A stretch of DNA of 64,000 bases from the NCBI RefSeq assembly GCF_025567085.1, contig NZ_JAOQJN010000002.1:124001-188000 (forward strand), written 5' to 3'. Numbering within the stretch: the first letter of the stretch is position 1; each line of letters opens with the position of its first letter. The DNA is from Bovifimicola ammoniilytica. GTDB lineage: Bacteria > Bacillota > Clostridia > Lachnospirales > Lachnospiraceae. The notes beneath the pieces were generated by a model. The model saw nothing but the letters and a program-made list of their open reading frames with translations, searched no databases and was not told where the DNA came from. Position numbers and translations under genes: made by a program. Below, in pieces: positions 26,598-35,339 of this stretch.

Positions 26598-27290
26598 ATG
26601 TACAATGTTTTGATATGTGATGATGAAATAGATATTGTGAATGCTTTAGAGATATATCTTGCTTCGGAGGATTTAAAAATTTATAAAGCTTATAACGGAA
26701 GAGAGGCGGTAGACATTGTTAAGACCGAAGATATACATATTATTTTATTGGATATTATGATGCCTGTTATGGACGGAATACAGGCAATCAATGAGATTAG
26801 AAAAATCTCGAATGCACCGGTAATCTTCCTCAGTGCCAAGAGTGAGGATACAGATAAGATATTAGGACTTAATGTTGGCGCAGATGATTATGTTACTAAG
26901 CCGTTTAATCCTGTGGAGGTTATTGCAAGAGTCAAGTCTAATTTACGAAGATATATGATGCTCGGAAGTGCAGTAAAGAATACATCAGAGATTAATGTAA
27001 ATGGAATTGTAATAGATGATGATATGAAGAAAGTAGAGATAGACGGCCAGCCGGTGAAACTTACACCGATTGAATATGAGATACTTAAACTTCTTATGAG
27101 TAATCCCGGCAAAGTATTTTCTTCTAAGGAGATATATAATACAGTCTGGAAAAATCAGGTATATGACATTGATGGTACAGACGGTACGGTTGCCGTTCAT
27201 ATAAGACATTTAAGAGAAAAGATAGAGATAAACCCTGCGGAACCAAGACATATAAAAGTAATATGGGGACAGGGATACAAAGTCGAATGA
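26598..27290 (+). CDS. OmpR/PhoB-type response regulator
   Basis: 230 aa. Receiver domain (1-118) with acidic pocket ICDDE, phospho-acceptor Asp in ILLDIMMPVMDG, Thr/Ser in IFLSAKS and Lys in DYVTKPFNP. C-terminal winged helix with KLTPIEYEILKLLMSNPGKVF and AVHIRHLREKIE. It activates or represses genes on phosphorylation by the histidine kinase 33 bp downstream. The ABC transporter further on is the likely target. Confidence 0.95.
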   Translation: MYNVLICDDEIDIVNALEIYLASEDLKIYKAYNGREAVDIVKTEDIHIILLDIMMPVMDGIQAINEIRKISNAPVIFLSAKSEDTDKILGLNVGADDYVTKPFNPVEVIARVKSNLRRYMMLGSAVKNTSEINVNGIVIDDDMKKVEIDGQPVKLTPIEYEILKLLMSNPGKVFSSKEIYNTVWKNQVYDIDGTDGTVAVHIRHLREKIEINPAEPRHIKVIWGQGYKVE

Positions 27291-27323
27291 TAATGTAAAA
27301 GGCAATGCGGAATGGAGATTAAT

Positions 27324-29420
27324 ATGAAGATACTATATAATAGATTTGTTAAAGCTATAGCAATGCTTCTGCTATTAGTAACAGCGGTAATAACTATCGG
27401 TGGAATTGGTGGAATGTATTATACATATAGCAATGACAGTGTTAAGAATAAGGAAAATCCTGATTTTAATAAAACAAGACTTGCAAAATCACTTGTAGAA
27501 AACAGTTCATTCAGATTGTATAGATATATACGCGATGAAATGGACCAGTATATGGTGGGATATTATGATGACGATGGCGTTTATAGATATTATAATGAAA
27601 CTGTAGATGCTACTTATTATGATGATGCGGGAAATACTGATGATGATAATTATAATAGTGAAAATGAAACCACAGCATATGATAATGAAAATACTGATGT
27701 TAGTTCGAATGCTCATAATATGACCGATGGTTCACATTCTATAGATGAAGAGTATGACAATGCAATAGAAAAAGTAAGTAAAGAGACTTCATATCTTCAG
27801 GTTGTAAATGACTTAATGAGTGATGAGTATGTTAATTACAAATATAAAATGTACTATAACGATAAAATTATTATTTCAAATGTCAATGATGATGATGATG
27901 ATATAGTTAAAATAAGTACAACAACCTTAACCGTTGGAGATAGGAAATATATTACAATAGAGAATTACCTTAATAAAAATTTAGAAAAAGGAGATGTAAT
28001 TTACAAAAAATATCAGGTATTTGATATAATTACCAAGAATTATAATGTAATAAAATATGCTACAATTATATCAGGTATATTAGCAGTTATTCTATGTATG
28101 TATATTATGGTAGTAGCAGGCTATAATGGACAAGGTGAATTAGAATTAAACTGGATTGACACAATTCCTTTAGAGATTATTATATTTATAGCATTTTTAG
28201 TCCAGTATATGACCGCCTTTATAATATCTGAGTCGGGAACATATGAATTAGGAAGAATGATGGATGGAATATTTTTTATCGCTATTGGAAGTGTATGGTA
28301 TATATTTACAATTAATATATTCATTAGTATTCTATCAAGATTAAAGAATAGGGTATTATTTAAGAACAGTATAACCAGTAAAATAATTAAATTTATCATA
28401 AAATGTGTTAAAAATGTAGTTGTAAATCTTGATAAGAAATGGAAAGCCATAATAACCATAGGAGGATGCTTCTTCTGGGAGTGTGTATTATTTATTATAA
28501 ATATCAGTGCACAGAGTATGATAATCTGGTTCATCTGGTTTATATTTAAAATCGTGGAATTCTTCCTGCTTATGTATGCATTTTCTCTTCTGTTAGAACT
28601 TAGAGACAGAATAAAGAGTGTACACGATGGTAATACGGAAAATTCAGCCTTAAATAAGCCGATGCCTGGATTATTCGGAGAAAGTAATGAATATATTACT
28701 GATATTTCAGCAGGACTTGAGAAAGCAGTGGCAGAAAAAGTAAAGAGTGAACAGTTAAAAGCAGAATTAATAACAAATGTTTCACACGATATAAAGACAC
28801 CTCTTACATCTATAATTAATTATATTGATTTAATGAATAAAGAAGATATTCAGAATGAAAAGGTCAGGGAATATATAGGTGTTGCATATAAACAGTCATT
28901 AAGACTTAAGAAGCTTACAGAAGATATCGTGGAAGCCTCTAAAGCCTCAACAGGAAATATCGAGGTTAAATCAGATAAGATAAATATCTGTGAGATTATT
29001 AGTCAGTCAGTTGGTGAATATACGGACAAATTCGAACAGCTGAATATAACGGTTGTGTTCGATGAATCGGATAAAGGCTATGAAGCAATGGCTGACGGAA
29101 GATTGCTCTGGAGAGTAATTGAGAATCTGTTCACTAATATCTGCAAATATGCATTAGAGGGAACAAGATTATATATTGATGTGTCACAGGAAGAAAAATA
29201 TGTTAAAATATACATTAAAAATATATCGAAATATAAATTAAATATTCCGGGAGATGAGCTTATGGAAAGATTTGTCAGAGGAGATTTATCAAGGTCTACA
29301 AGTGGCAACGGACTTGGATTATCGATTGCCAAGAGCTTAGTAGAACTTCAGAAAGGATATTTTGATATTGATATAAATGGTGATTTATTTACAGCAATAA
29401 TAACATTGCCGAGAGAATAA
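27324..29420 (+). CDS. Sensor histidine kinase
   Basis: 698 aa. N-terminal helix (10-32), a long Asp/Asn/Tyr-rich external region (about 60-235), then a cluster of membrane helices (about 245-425), the DHp domain with the phospho-His in NVSHDIKTPLTSI, and an HATPase with NLFTNICKYALEGTR and GNGLGLSIAKSL. This multi-helix sensor with an acidic loop resembles kinases that sense peptides or envelope stress next to ABC transporters. The ATG at 27312 is in the SD; 27324 is better spaced. Paired with the upstream response regulator. Confidence 0.93.
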   Translation: MKILYNRFVKAIAMLLLLVTAVITIGGIGGMYYTYSNDSVKNKENPDFNKTRLAKSLVENSSFRLYRYIRDEMDQYMVGYYDDDGVYRYYNETVDATYYDDAGNTDDDNYNSENETTAYDNENTDVSSNAHNMTDGSHSIDEEYDNAIEKVSKETSYLQVVNDLMSDEYVNYKYKMYYNDKIIISNVNDDDDDIVKISTTTLTVGDRKYITIENYLNKNLEKGDVIYKKYQVFDIITKNYNVIKYATIISGILAVILCMYIMVVAGYNGQGELELNWIDTIPLEIIIFIAFLVQYMTAFIISESGTYELGRMMDGIFFIAIGSVWYIFTINIFISILSRLKNRVLFKNSITSKIIKFIIKCVKNVVVNLDKKWKAIITIGGCFFWECVLFIINISAQSMIIWFIWFIFKIVEFFLLMYAFSLLLELRDRIKSVHDGNTENSALNKPMPGLFGESNEYITDISAGLEKAVAEKVKSEQLKAELITNVSHDIKTPLTSIINYIDLMNKEDIQNEKVREYIGVAYKQSLRLKKLTEDIVEASKASTGNIEVKSDKINICEIISQSVGEYTDKFEQLNITVVFDESDKGYEAMADGRLLWRVIENLFTNICKYALEGTRLYIDVSQEEKYVKIYIKNISKYKLNIPGDELMERFVRGDLSRSTSGNGLGLSIAKSLVELQKGYFDIDINGDLFTAIITLPRE

Positions 29421-29438
29421 TTTTATTTTAAACAAATT

Positions 29439-29563
29439 ATGTAAATGAAAATCACTTAGAGAGTAATGTAAATGAAAATCACGAATAATGTGATGCAAAG
29501 GAAAATTACGAAGAAAATAATTGAAAGGAAAATCACAAGGAATGTGATGGAAAGAGAAAATGA
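29439..29563 (+). repeat. 27-bp tandem repeat, five degenerate copies, running into the ABC start
   Basis: Copies begin at 29439, 29466, 29493, 29520 and 29547 with an exact 27-bp period. Copies 1 and 2 share the same first 17 bases (ATGTAAATGAAAATCAC); copies 3-4 read ATGCAAAGGAAAATTAC and ATTGAAAGGAAAATCAC; copy 5 (ATGGAAAGAGAAAATGA) includes the ABC transporter start codon at 29560. The period is nine codons, so one frame is repeated. Confidence 0.75.
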
Positions 29564-29567
29564 TTGA
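29472..29567 (+). CDS. Possible 31-aa basic leader peptide built from the tandem repeat
   Basis: Within the 27-bp repeats one frame is open from ATG 29472 and repeats the pattern RKIT (MKITNNVMQRKITKK, then IERKITRNVMEREND). It ends in TGA at 29565-29567 and overlaps the ABC start codon (ATGATTGA), a layout for translational coupling. The SD is weak (GAGAG). It may be a real regulatory peptide or only a by-product of the repeat. Confidence 0.3.
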   Translation: MKITNNVMQRKITKKIIERKITRNVMEREND

Positions 29568-32349
29568 AGTAAAAAATTTGAAAAAAACTTACAAACCCAA
29601 AAAGGGCGCAGCAGTTCAGGCTCTAAAGGGAATTAACCTTAAGTTTGAAGAAAAAGGACTTGTATTTATACTAGGTAAATCAGGAAGTGGTAAATCAACA
29701 CTTTTAAATATGTTAGGTGGATTAGATAAATTCGATGATGGTGAAATTATAATTAAAGGAAAGTCATCTAAGCAGTTTACACAGTCTGATTTCGATTCAT
29801 ACAGAAATACATTTATTGGATTCATTTTTCAGGAATATAATATCTTAAATGATTTCACTGTAGGCGCTAATATTGCCCTTGCAATGGAATTGCAGGGAAG
29901 AAAGCCGACTAAAGAAGAACTTAATAAGATATTAGATGAAGTAGACTTAACAGGCTTCGCCTCAAGAAAGCCAAATGAATTATCAGGTGGACAGAAGCAG
30001 AGAGTTGCAATTGCAAGAGCATTAATTAAGAATCCTGAAATTATTATGGCTGATGAACCTACAGGAGCATTAGATTCTAACACAGGTAAACAGGTATTTG
30101 ATACACTTAAGAAGTTATCTAAAGACAAGTTAGTTATTGTAGTCTCACATGACAGAGATTTTGCCGAACAGTATGGCGACAGGGTCATTGAATTAGCCGA
30201 TGGAGAAATTATAAGTGATATTAAGAAATACATTTCTAAACCTAACGAAGTATCTAGTGGAATAAGTATAATAGAAGATAAGATTATTCATATTAAATCA
30301 GGATATGAGCTGACTAATAAAGATTTAGAGATGATTAATGAATATCTTAAAAATAATAAGGACGCAGATTCATTTATCTCGGTTGACGGTAAAACTAATA
30401 AAGAGATAAAGAAAGCAGTACGAATAGATGATGATGGGAACAGAGAAGGTTTTGAAGAAACAAGTGATAAGAACTTGTGGGTTGAAGAATATGATGCTTC
30501 AAAGTTCAAATTAATCCGTTCTAAACTACCTCTTAAGAATTCACTAAAGATGGCATTTGGAAGTCTTAAGAAGAAACCAATCAGATTGTTAGTGACGATA
30601 TTTTTATCAATGGTAGCATTTACTTTGTTCGGTTTATCTAACACAATGTCGTCATATGATAAGATAAAAGCAGGAACAGATTCGATAATTGACAGTAATG
30701 TTAATTATGCTTCATTTGGATTTGAAAGAAAGATAAGTAACAGTGTATACAGTTATTATGCTGGAGATAAGTTATCAGATGAAGACGTGGAAAATATAAA
30801 AAATCATTTTAAAGATTATAGCTTTAATGAGATAGTAAAACCTAATGATTCATACATTTCAATACAGAATATATATGATACTGACAAGGTAAATATTAAT
30901 GGAGAACTATCGTTTTATTCACTTGATTTCTATGGAATATCAAAAATATCACAGGATATGATTGATAGAATGGGCTACACCTTAGAGGGCGCACTTCCTG
31001 TTAATGATGATGAGGTTGTTATTACAGATTATATGGCACAGTCATTTATAATTGGTAAGTACACAATGAATTATGGACCTGATAATTCAACTGATATAAA
31101 GAAAACTACTGATATGATTGGCAAGGTATTAGAATTAGATATTAATGGCAATAAGAAATATACAGTTACAGGTATTCTTGATACTAAATTTGAAAGCAGC
31201 AGATATGATAAATACAAAGAAGAAATAAAGGGTAATACGGGAATTTTAGATTATTCTATGATGAGTGAATTAGCTAACATAAGAACTTATAGTAATCATG
31301 CAATACTCTTTACATCAGACAATGTATTTAACAGTGTTGTGGAGAATAATATCGGTGTGCAGGCATTTTCACAGGACTATAATATAAACTTCATAACTAA
31401 TACTAACGAATATGGTTATTATGAAGTCAACAGAATATGTGAAATCGGTAAAATCAATGATGCAGTTAAAAATAATATTGTTATGATTAATAATCAGGCT
31501 AAGTTAAATGATAATGAAATGATTCTTCCATTGTCAGCACTTGAGACATATATTGATCTTGATTATGAAGAGGGCAATATTGAAAGTATAAAGAAGAGTA
31601 TACTTGCAAATGCAAATGAAATAAGTAAATTACCAATGATTATGCAGGTTTCAAATGAAGGCTCAGACTGGCTTAACAGTGATAAGAATATGAGAGTCGT
31701 AGGCATCTATATAGATAATGAATTTAACAAAGGTATGGCAATACTTCCGAATGGAATCTGCAATGCATATTCAGTATATTCAAAAGGTAAATATGATGCA
31801 CTTGTTACAGCGATGCCCGATAAGAGAAGTGAAATTGAAGAATTAGTAAAATATTCATTTAATAATGGTATAAGTGGTGTTAAATATACTTTGCAGAATA
31901 ATACAACAGAATTACTTACAACAGCAACAGAGATATTTACAACACTTAAGAAAGTTTTACTTTATGTCGGAATATTCTTTGCAATATTTGCATCGATTAT
32001 GCTTATGAATTTCATTGCAACAAGTATTTTACAGAAGAAAAGAGAAATTGGTATCTTACGTGCAGTCGGTGCAAGAGGTGCAGATGTATTTATGATATTC
32101 TTTAACGAAAGTACTATAATTGCAATAATTAACTGGATAGTTTCGGTAATAGCAACAGGATCGCTTATTTCTATTATTAATAAATCATTCAGAAAAGAGT
32201 ATCATTTAGTAATAACAATGTTGCATTTCGGAATAATCCAGGTGGTATTAATGTTCGTATTATGTCTTATAGTAGCATTCGTGGCAAGCTTTATCCCGGT
32301 GTTTAAGGAATCTAGGAAGAAACCTATCGAGGCTATAAGAAAAGGCTGA
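29560..32349 (+). CDS. Fused ABC transporter ATPase-permease (MacB/FtsX type)
   Basis: 929 aa. The N-terminal ATPase (1-225) has Walker A GKSGSGKSTLLN, signature LSGGQKQRVAIARAL and Walker B IIMADEPTGALDS. After a linker comes the first membrane helix (about 342-362), a large external domain, and three C-terminal helices (about 790-925) with KKREIGILRAVGARGADV, typical FtsX. MacB-like proteins move peptides or signal molecules by mechanotransmission. With the two-component system just upstream it looks like a sensing and resistance module, but the substrate is unknown. SD is GGAAAGAG in repeat copy 5. Confidence 0.92.
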   Translation: MIEVKNLKKTYKPKKGAAVQALKGINLKFEEKGLVFILGKSGSGKSTLLNMLGGLDKFDDGEIIIKGKSSKQFTQSDFDSYRNTFIGFIFQEYNILNDFTVGANIALAMELQGRKPTKEELNKILDEVDLTGFASRKPNELSGGQKQRVAIARALIKNPEIIMADEPTGALDSNTGKQVFDTLKKLSKDKLVIVVSHDRDFAEQYGDRVIELADGEIISDIKKYISKPNEVSSGISIIEDKIIHIKSGYELTNKDLEMINEYLKNNKDADSFISVDGKTNKEIKKAVRIDDDGNREGFEETSDKNLWVEEYDASKFKLIRSKLPLKNSLKMAFGSLKKKPIRLLVTIFLSMVAFTLFGLSNTMSSYDKIKAGTDSIIDSNVNYASFGFERKISNSVYSYYAGDKLSDEDVENIKNHFKDYSFNEIVKPNDSYISIQNIYDTDKVNINGELSFYSLDFYGISKISQDMIDRMGYTLEGALPVNDDEVVITDYMAQSFIIGKYTMNYGPDNSTDIKKTTDMIGKVLELDINGNKKYTVTGILDTKFESSRYDKYKEEIKGNTGILDYSMMSELANIRTYSNHAILFTSDNVFNSVVENNIGVQAFSQDYNINFITNTNEYGYYEVNRICEIGKINDAVKNNIVMINNQAKLNDNEMILPLSALETYIDLDYEEGNIESIKKSILANANEISKLPMIMQVSNEGSDWLNSDKNMRVVGIYIDNEFNKGMAILPNGICNAYSVYSKGKYDALVTAMPDKRSEIEELVKYSFNNGISGVKYTLQNNTTELLTTATEIFTTLKKVLLYVGIFFAIFASIMLMNFIATSILQKKREIGILRAVGARGADVFMIFFNESTIIAIINWIVSVIATGSLISIINKSFRKEYHLVITMLHFGIIQVVLMFVLCLIVAFVASFIPVFKESRKKPIEAIRKG

Positions 32350-32443
32350 TAAAAATAAAAATATTTTCAAAATGTTGTTAACATTTGACGAAAATTGTAG
32401 TAGAATACATCTTATAAGTATGCTTATTGATGGAGGTTGGCAA

Positions 32444-32647
32444 ATGAACAGATATTTTGAACTTGGTGTTTATGAAAAAGAAAAGTCAGATGGGACAGGT
32501 GTTTTAGGACGTTATTCCAGCTTTAATGAAGCTAAGGAAGCAATCAACAGCTTTAATAAAGAGGATAATCAGATTTTTATTATTGATGAATTAGAAGAAC
32601 AGGACGATAATTCAGTTCGTCAGTTAGGTGAATGGTTATACAGATAA
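32444..32647 (+). CDS. Small uncharacterised protein
   Basis: 67 aa, no recognised family: MNRYFELGVYEKEKSDGTGV followed by an acidic helix (EAKEAINSFNKED) and EQDDNSVRQLGEWLYR. A strong SD (TGGAGG, 32431-32436) is seven bases from the ATG; the frame is open upstream from 32372 but without an SD. It is followed at once by a strong terminator, so it appears to be a single-gene unit. Confidence 0.6.
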   Translation: MNRYFELGVYEKEKSDGTGVLGRYSSFNEAKEAINSFNKEDNQIFIIDELEEQDDNSVRQLGEWLYR

Positions 32648-32659
32648 CCAGAAGTTATG

Positions 32660-32686
32660 AAAAGACCGTATTATACGGTCTTTTTG
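32660..32686 (+). terminator. Intrinsic terminator
   Basis: AAAGACCGTA-TTA-TACGGTCTTT followed by further T. Short loop, strong stem, 13 bases after the preceding stop. Confidence 0.85.
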
Positions 32687-32725
32687 TATACTCATACAGA
32701 CTTAATTAAATGGAGGCGGATATTT

Positions 32726-32968
32726 ATGCGTGTAATAGAATTTAAGATGGAAAGACCGGGACTGTTAAATGTCGGAGATGAAATAGATGTGGAGGAATCA
32801 CAGCTTCAGACACTTCAGGGCATCGTATATTATTATACAATATATCCGGCATTAGCAATGTCTAATAACATTCCGGCAAGAAATAAACTCAAAAATTTCC
32901 ATGGAAAAGTAGTAGATATCAAGGCTACAGAAAGTGCAGCATTTGTATACGGAGAGTTTGAGGAATAA
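32726..32968 (+). CDS. Small uncharacterised protein
   Basis: 80 aa with no recognised family. It begins MRVIEFKMERPGLLNVGDEI and ends in VVDIKATESAAFVYGEFEE, a mostly beta-rich pattern. SD TGGAGGCGG precedes the ATG at 32726; the frame opens earlier at 32657 but that part overlaps the terminator. It stands alone between that terminator and the ilvN promoter. Confidence 0.6.
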   Translation: MRVIEFKMERPGLLNVGDEIDVEESQLQTLQGIVYYYTIYPALAMSNNIPARNKLKNFHGKVVDIKATESAAFVYGEFEE

Positions 32969-33033
32969 TAAGATGTTCGTTTATGACACATTAAAGTGAT
33001 AAAATATTTTGTCATTTTACGTCAATGGAATAC

Positions 33034-33061
33034 TTGACAAAATGCTTTATTGTGCTATGAT
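33034..33061 (+). promoter_or_regulatory. Sigma-A promoter of ilvN
   Basis: TTGACA (33034-33039) and TATGAT (33056-33061), spacing 16 bp, 27 bp before the ilvN start. The leader is short and A-rich, leaving no room for a T-box or attenuator. Confidence 0.75.
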
Positions 33062-33088
33062 TAATAAAAAAAATAAGGAGCGTATTCT

Positions 33089-33595
33089 ATGAAGAAAATG
33101 GTTTTATCGATACTAGTTGAGAATACAGCTGGTGTACTAAGTAGAATATCAGGACTTTTTGCAAGAAGAGGATATAATATCGACAGTTTGACTGTTAGCG
33201 AAACAGAAAGTAATGAATATTCGCGTATGACTATTGTATGTAGTGGCGAAGATGAAGTTTTAGAACAGATTCGAAAACAGTTATCAAAGCTTGTTGACGT
33301 TAAGGATATTATTGAATTAAAAGATGGTGCTTCTGTATGCAGAGAATTAATTCTTTGTAAGGTTGCAGTAGATGCGGCACAGAGACAGCAGGTTATAGCA
33401 GTTGCTGATATATTCAGAGCAAAGATAGTTGATGTTGCAGAAGATTCAATGATGATTGAATTAACAGGTAATCAGCAGAAGCTAGATGCTTTTGTAGGTT
33501 TACTTAATGGTTTTGAAATTAAGGAATTAGTAAGAACTGGTATTACAGGTCTTACAAGAGGCCATGCAGATATGCTTGCTGGCGAGCTTGAATAG
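33089..33595 (+). CDS. ilvN: Acetolactate synthase small (regulatory) subunit
   Basis: 168 aa with an N-terminal ACT domain (LVENTAGVLSRISGLFARRGYNIDSL) and the C-terminal ALS_ss domain ending TGLTRGHADM. It binds valine and controls the catalytic subunit in the first step of Val/Leu/Ile synthesis. The catalytic subunit gene (ilvB) is not in this window, so ilvN is split from its partner here. ilvC follows after about 117 bp with hairpins between them. Confidence 0.95.
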   Translation: MKKMVLSILVENTAGVLSRISGLFARRGYNIDSLTVSETESNEYSRMTIVCSGEDEVLEQIRKQLSKLVDVKDIIELKDGASVCRELILCKVAVDAAQRQQVIAVADIFRAKIVDVAEDSMMIELTGNQQKLDAFVGLLNGFEIKELVRTGITGLTRGHADMLAGELE

Positions 33596-33712
33596 AATAT
33601 GTAATAAATGTAAGTATGAAATACATATTTATTATTAAAATGATTATTAATAGTCATCGGATTTAACATAAGATGACATTAACAATATAAAATTTATATG
33701 GAGGCTAGAAAT

Positions 33713-34735
33713 ATGGCAAATAAAATTTATTATCAAAAAGATTGTAACTTATCATTATTGGAAGGCAAGACAATAGCCATTATCGGATACGGTAGTCAGG
33801 GCCATGCTCATGCACTTAATGCTAAAGATTCTGGTTGCAATGTAATCATTGGTTTATATGAAGGAAGTAAATCATGGGCTAAAGCAGAGGCTCAGGGATT
33901 TAAAGTTTATACAACAGCAGAAGCAGCTAAAAAAGCTGATATTATTATGATTCTTATCAACGATGAGAAACAGGCAGATATGTACAAGAAAGATATCGAG
34001 CCAAACCTTGAAGAAGGTAATATGTTAATGTTCGCTCATGGTTTCAACATTCATTTTGGTTGTATCAAACCACCAGCAAACGTTGACGTAACAATGATAG
34101 CTCCAAAAGGACCAGGTCATACAGTACGTTCAGAATACCAGGCAGGAAAAGGTGTTCCTTGTTTAGTAGCTGTTGAACAGGACGCAACAGGTAAGGCATT
34201 AGATATCGCACTTGCATACTCATTAGCAATCGGTGGAGCAAGAGCAGGTGTACTTGAGACAACATTCAGAACAGAAACAGAAACAGACCTCTTCGGTGAG
34301 CAGGCAGTTCTTTGCGGTGGTGTTTGTGCATTAATGCAGGCTGGTTTTGAAACATTAGTTGAAGCTGGTTATGATCCACGTAATGCTTATTTTGAATGTA
34401 TTCATGAAATGAAATTAATTGTTGACCTTATTTACCAGTCAGGTTTCGCAGGAATGAGATATTCTATCTCTAATACAGCAGAATATGGTGATTATGTAAC
34501 AGGACCAAAGATTATTACAGAAGATACTAAGAAAGCTATGAAGAAAATTTTATCAGACATTCAGGATGGTACATTTGCTAAAGAGTTCTTATTAGATATG
34601 TCGCCAGCAGGACGTCAGGTACACTTCCAGGCTATGAGAAAATTAGCTTCTGAGCATCCATCAGAAAAAGTTGGTGAAGAAATCAGAAAACTTTATAGCT
34701 GGAATAATGAGGACGAGAAGCTCATCAATAACTAA
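33713..34735 (+). CDS. ilvC: Ketol-acid reductoisomerase
   Basis: 340-aa NADP-dependent class I enzyme of branched-chain amino acid synthesis, turning acetolactate into dihydroxyisovalerate. Seen: Rossmann motif IIGYGSQGHAHALNAKDSG, FAHGFNIHFG, PKGPGHTVRSEY and metal ligands in TETETDLFGEQAVLCGG. ATG 33713 is preceded by GGAGG. Codon use fits high expression. It lies between ilvN and a small Lys-rich gene, without an obvious promoter of its own. Confidence 0.96.
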   Translation: MANKIYYQKDCNLSLLEGKTIAIIGYGSQGHAHALNAKDSGCNVIIGLYEGSKSWAKAEAQGFKVYTTAEAAKKADIIMILINDEKQADMYKKDIEPNLEEGNMLMFAHGFNIHFGCIKPPANVDVTMIAPKGPGHTVRSEYQAGKGVPCLVAVEQDATGKALDIALAYSLAIGGARAGVLETTFRTETETDLFGEQAVLCGGVCALMQAGFETLVEAGYDPRNAYFECIHEMKLIVDLIYQSGFAGMRYSISNTAEYGDYVTGPKIITEDTKKAMKKILSDIQDGTFAKEFLLDMSPAGRQVHFQAMRKLASEHPSEKVGEEIRKLYSWNNEDEKLINN

Positions 34736-34788
34736 TATAGAATTATCGCTTGTATCAATGCCTGATTAGATGGCAAAGGAGGGGTATT

Positions 34789-35013
34789 ATGTTGTTCGGA
34801 AAGACTAAAAAAGTGTTAGAAGATAAAGAGGACGAGATAAAGTTGAATTTATCAAATAACTATAAAGATTCAGCATATAAAGGATACCTTGAATATATAC
34901 AGTTAGTAAACGATTTTAAAGATAAAGGAAAAATCGGAGATAAAGATTTTGAAAAATTAAATTATAAAATCGAAGATTATAAAAGAATGTTTGCTAATTA
35001 CATAAAGCGATAG
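34789..35013 (+). CDS. Small helical uncharacterised protein
   Basis: 74 aa, highly charged and probably all helical: LFGKTKKVLEDKEDEIKLN, YKGYLEYIQLVNDFKDKG and DFEKLNYKIEDYKRMFANYI. No family recognised. AAAGGAGGGG precedes the ATG at 34789. It follows ilvC after 53 bp and is closed by a strong terminator, so it may share the ilvC transcript. Confidence 0.6.
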   Translation: MLFGKTKKVLEDKEDEIKLNLSNNYKDSAYKGYLEYIQLVNDFKDKGKIGDKDFEKLNYKIEDYKRMFANYIKR

Positions 35014-35027
35014 AACAAAGAATTTTC

Positions 35028-35059
35028 AAACCGGATACGAAAGTATCCGGTTTTTATTT
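35028..35059 (+). terminator. Intrinsic terminator
   Basis: AAACCGGATAC-GAAA-GTATCCGGTTT (35028-35053) followed by TTATTTT. A strong GNRA-type hairpin that closes the ilvC region. The 135-bp repeat begins two bases after it. Confidence 0.92.
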
Positions 35060-35060
35060 T

Positions 35061-35195
35061 ACTTACCAGGAAATTTCGTTGAAATTGTCCTGGTAAGTAA
35101 AAAAAGCTCCGTGAGGATCGTACTGCGGCGGAGCAGAAAATGTTGCTATAGCAACCCGCTGCAGGCGGAGAATGTCACAAGCGACATTCTTTATT
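35061..35195. repeat. 135-bp multi-hairpin dispersed repeat, copy 1
   Basis: This block is matched by 57004-57138 at the same length with seven differences. It is a chain of stems: ACTTACCAGGA with TCCTGGTAAGT, GCTCCG with CGGAGC, GTTGCTATAGCAAC, CCGC with GCGG, and GAATGTC with GACATTC. It is GC-richer than its surroundings and has no long open frame. It begins directly after a terminator T-tract. A non-autonomous mobile element or REP-like element is the best guess. Confidence 0.85.
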
Positions 35196-35339
35196 CTAGA
35201 CAACTTTAAAATATTTGCTATATAAATCAATAACTTTATAATTTAAATTTTTTTAAAAATTTATGCAACAATTTCGTCTTAATATTACACATATAGATAT
35301 AAGATAAAATTTATATGTCAGGCGAAAGGAATGATAGTT

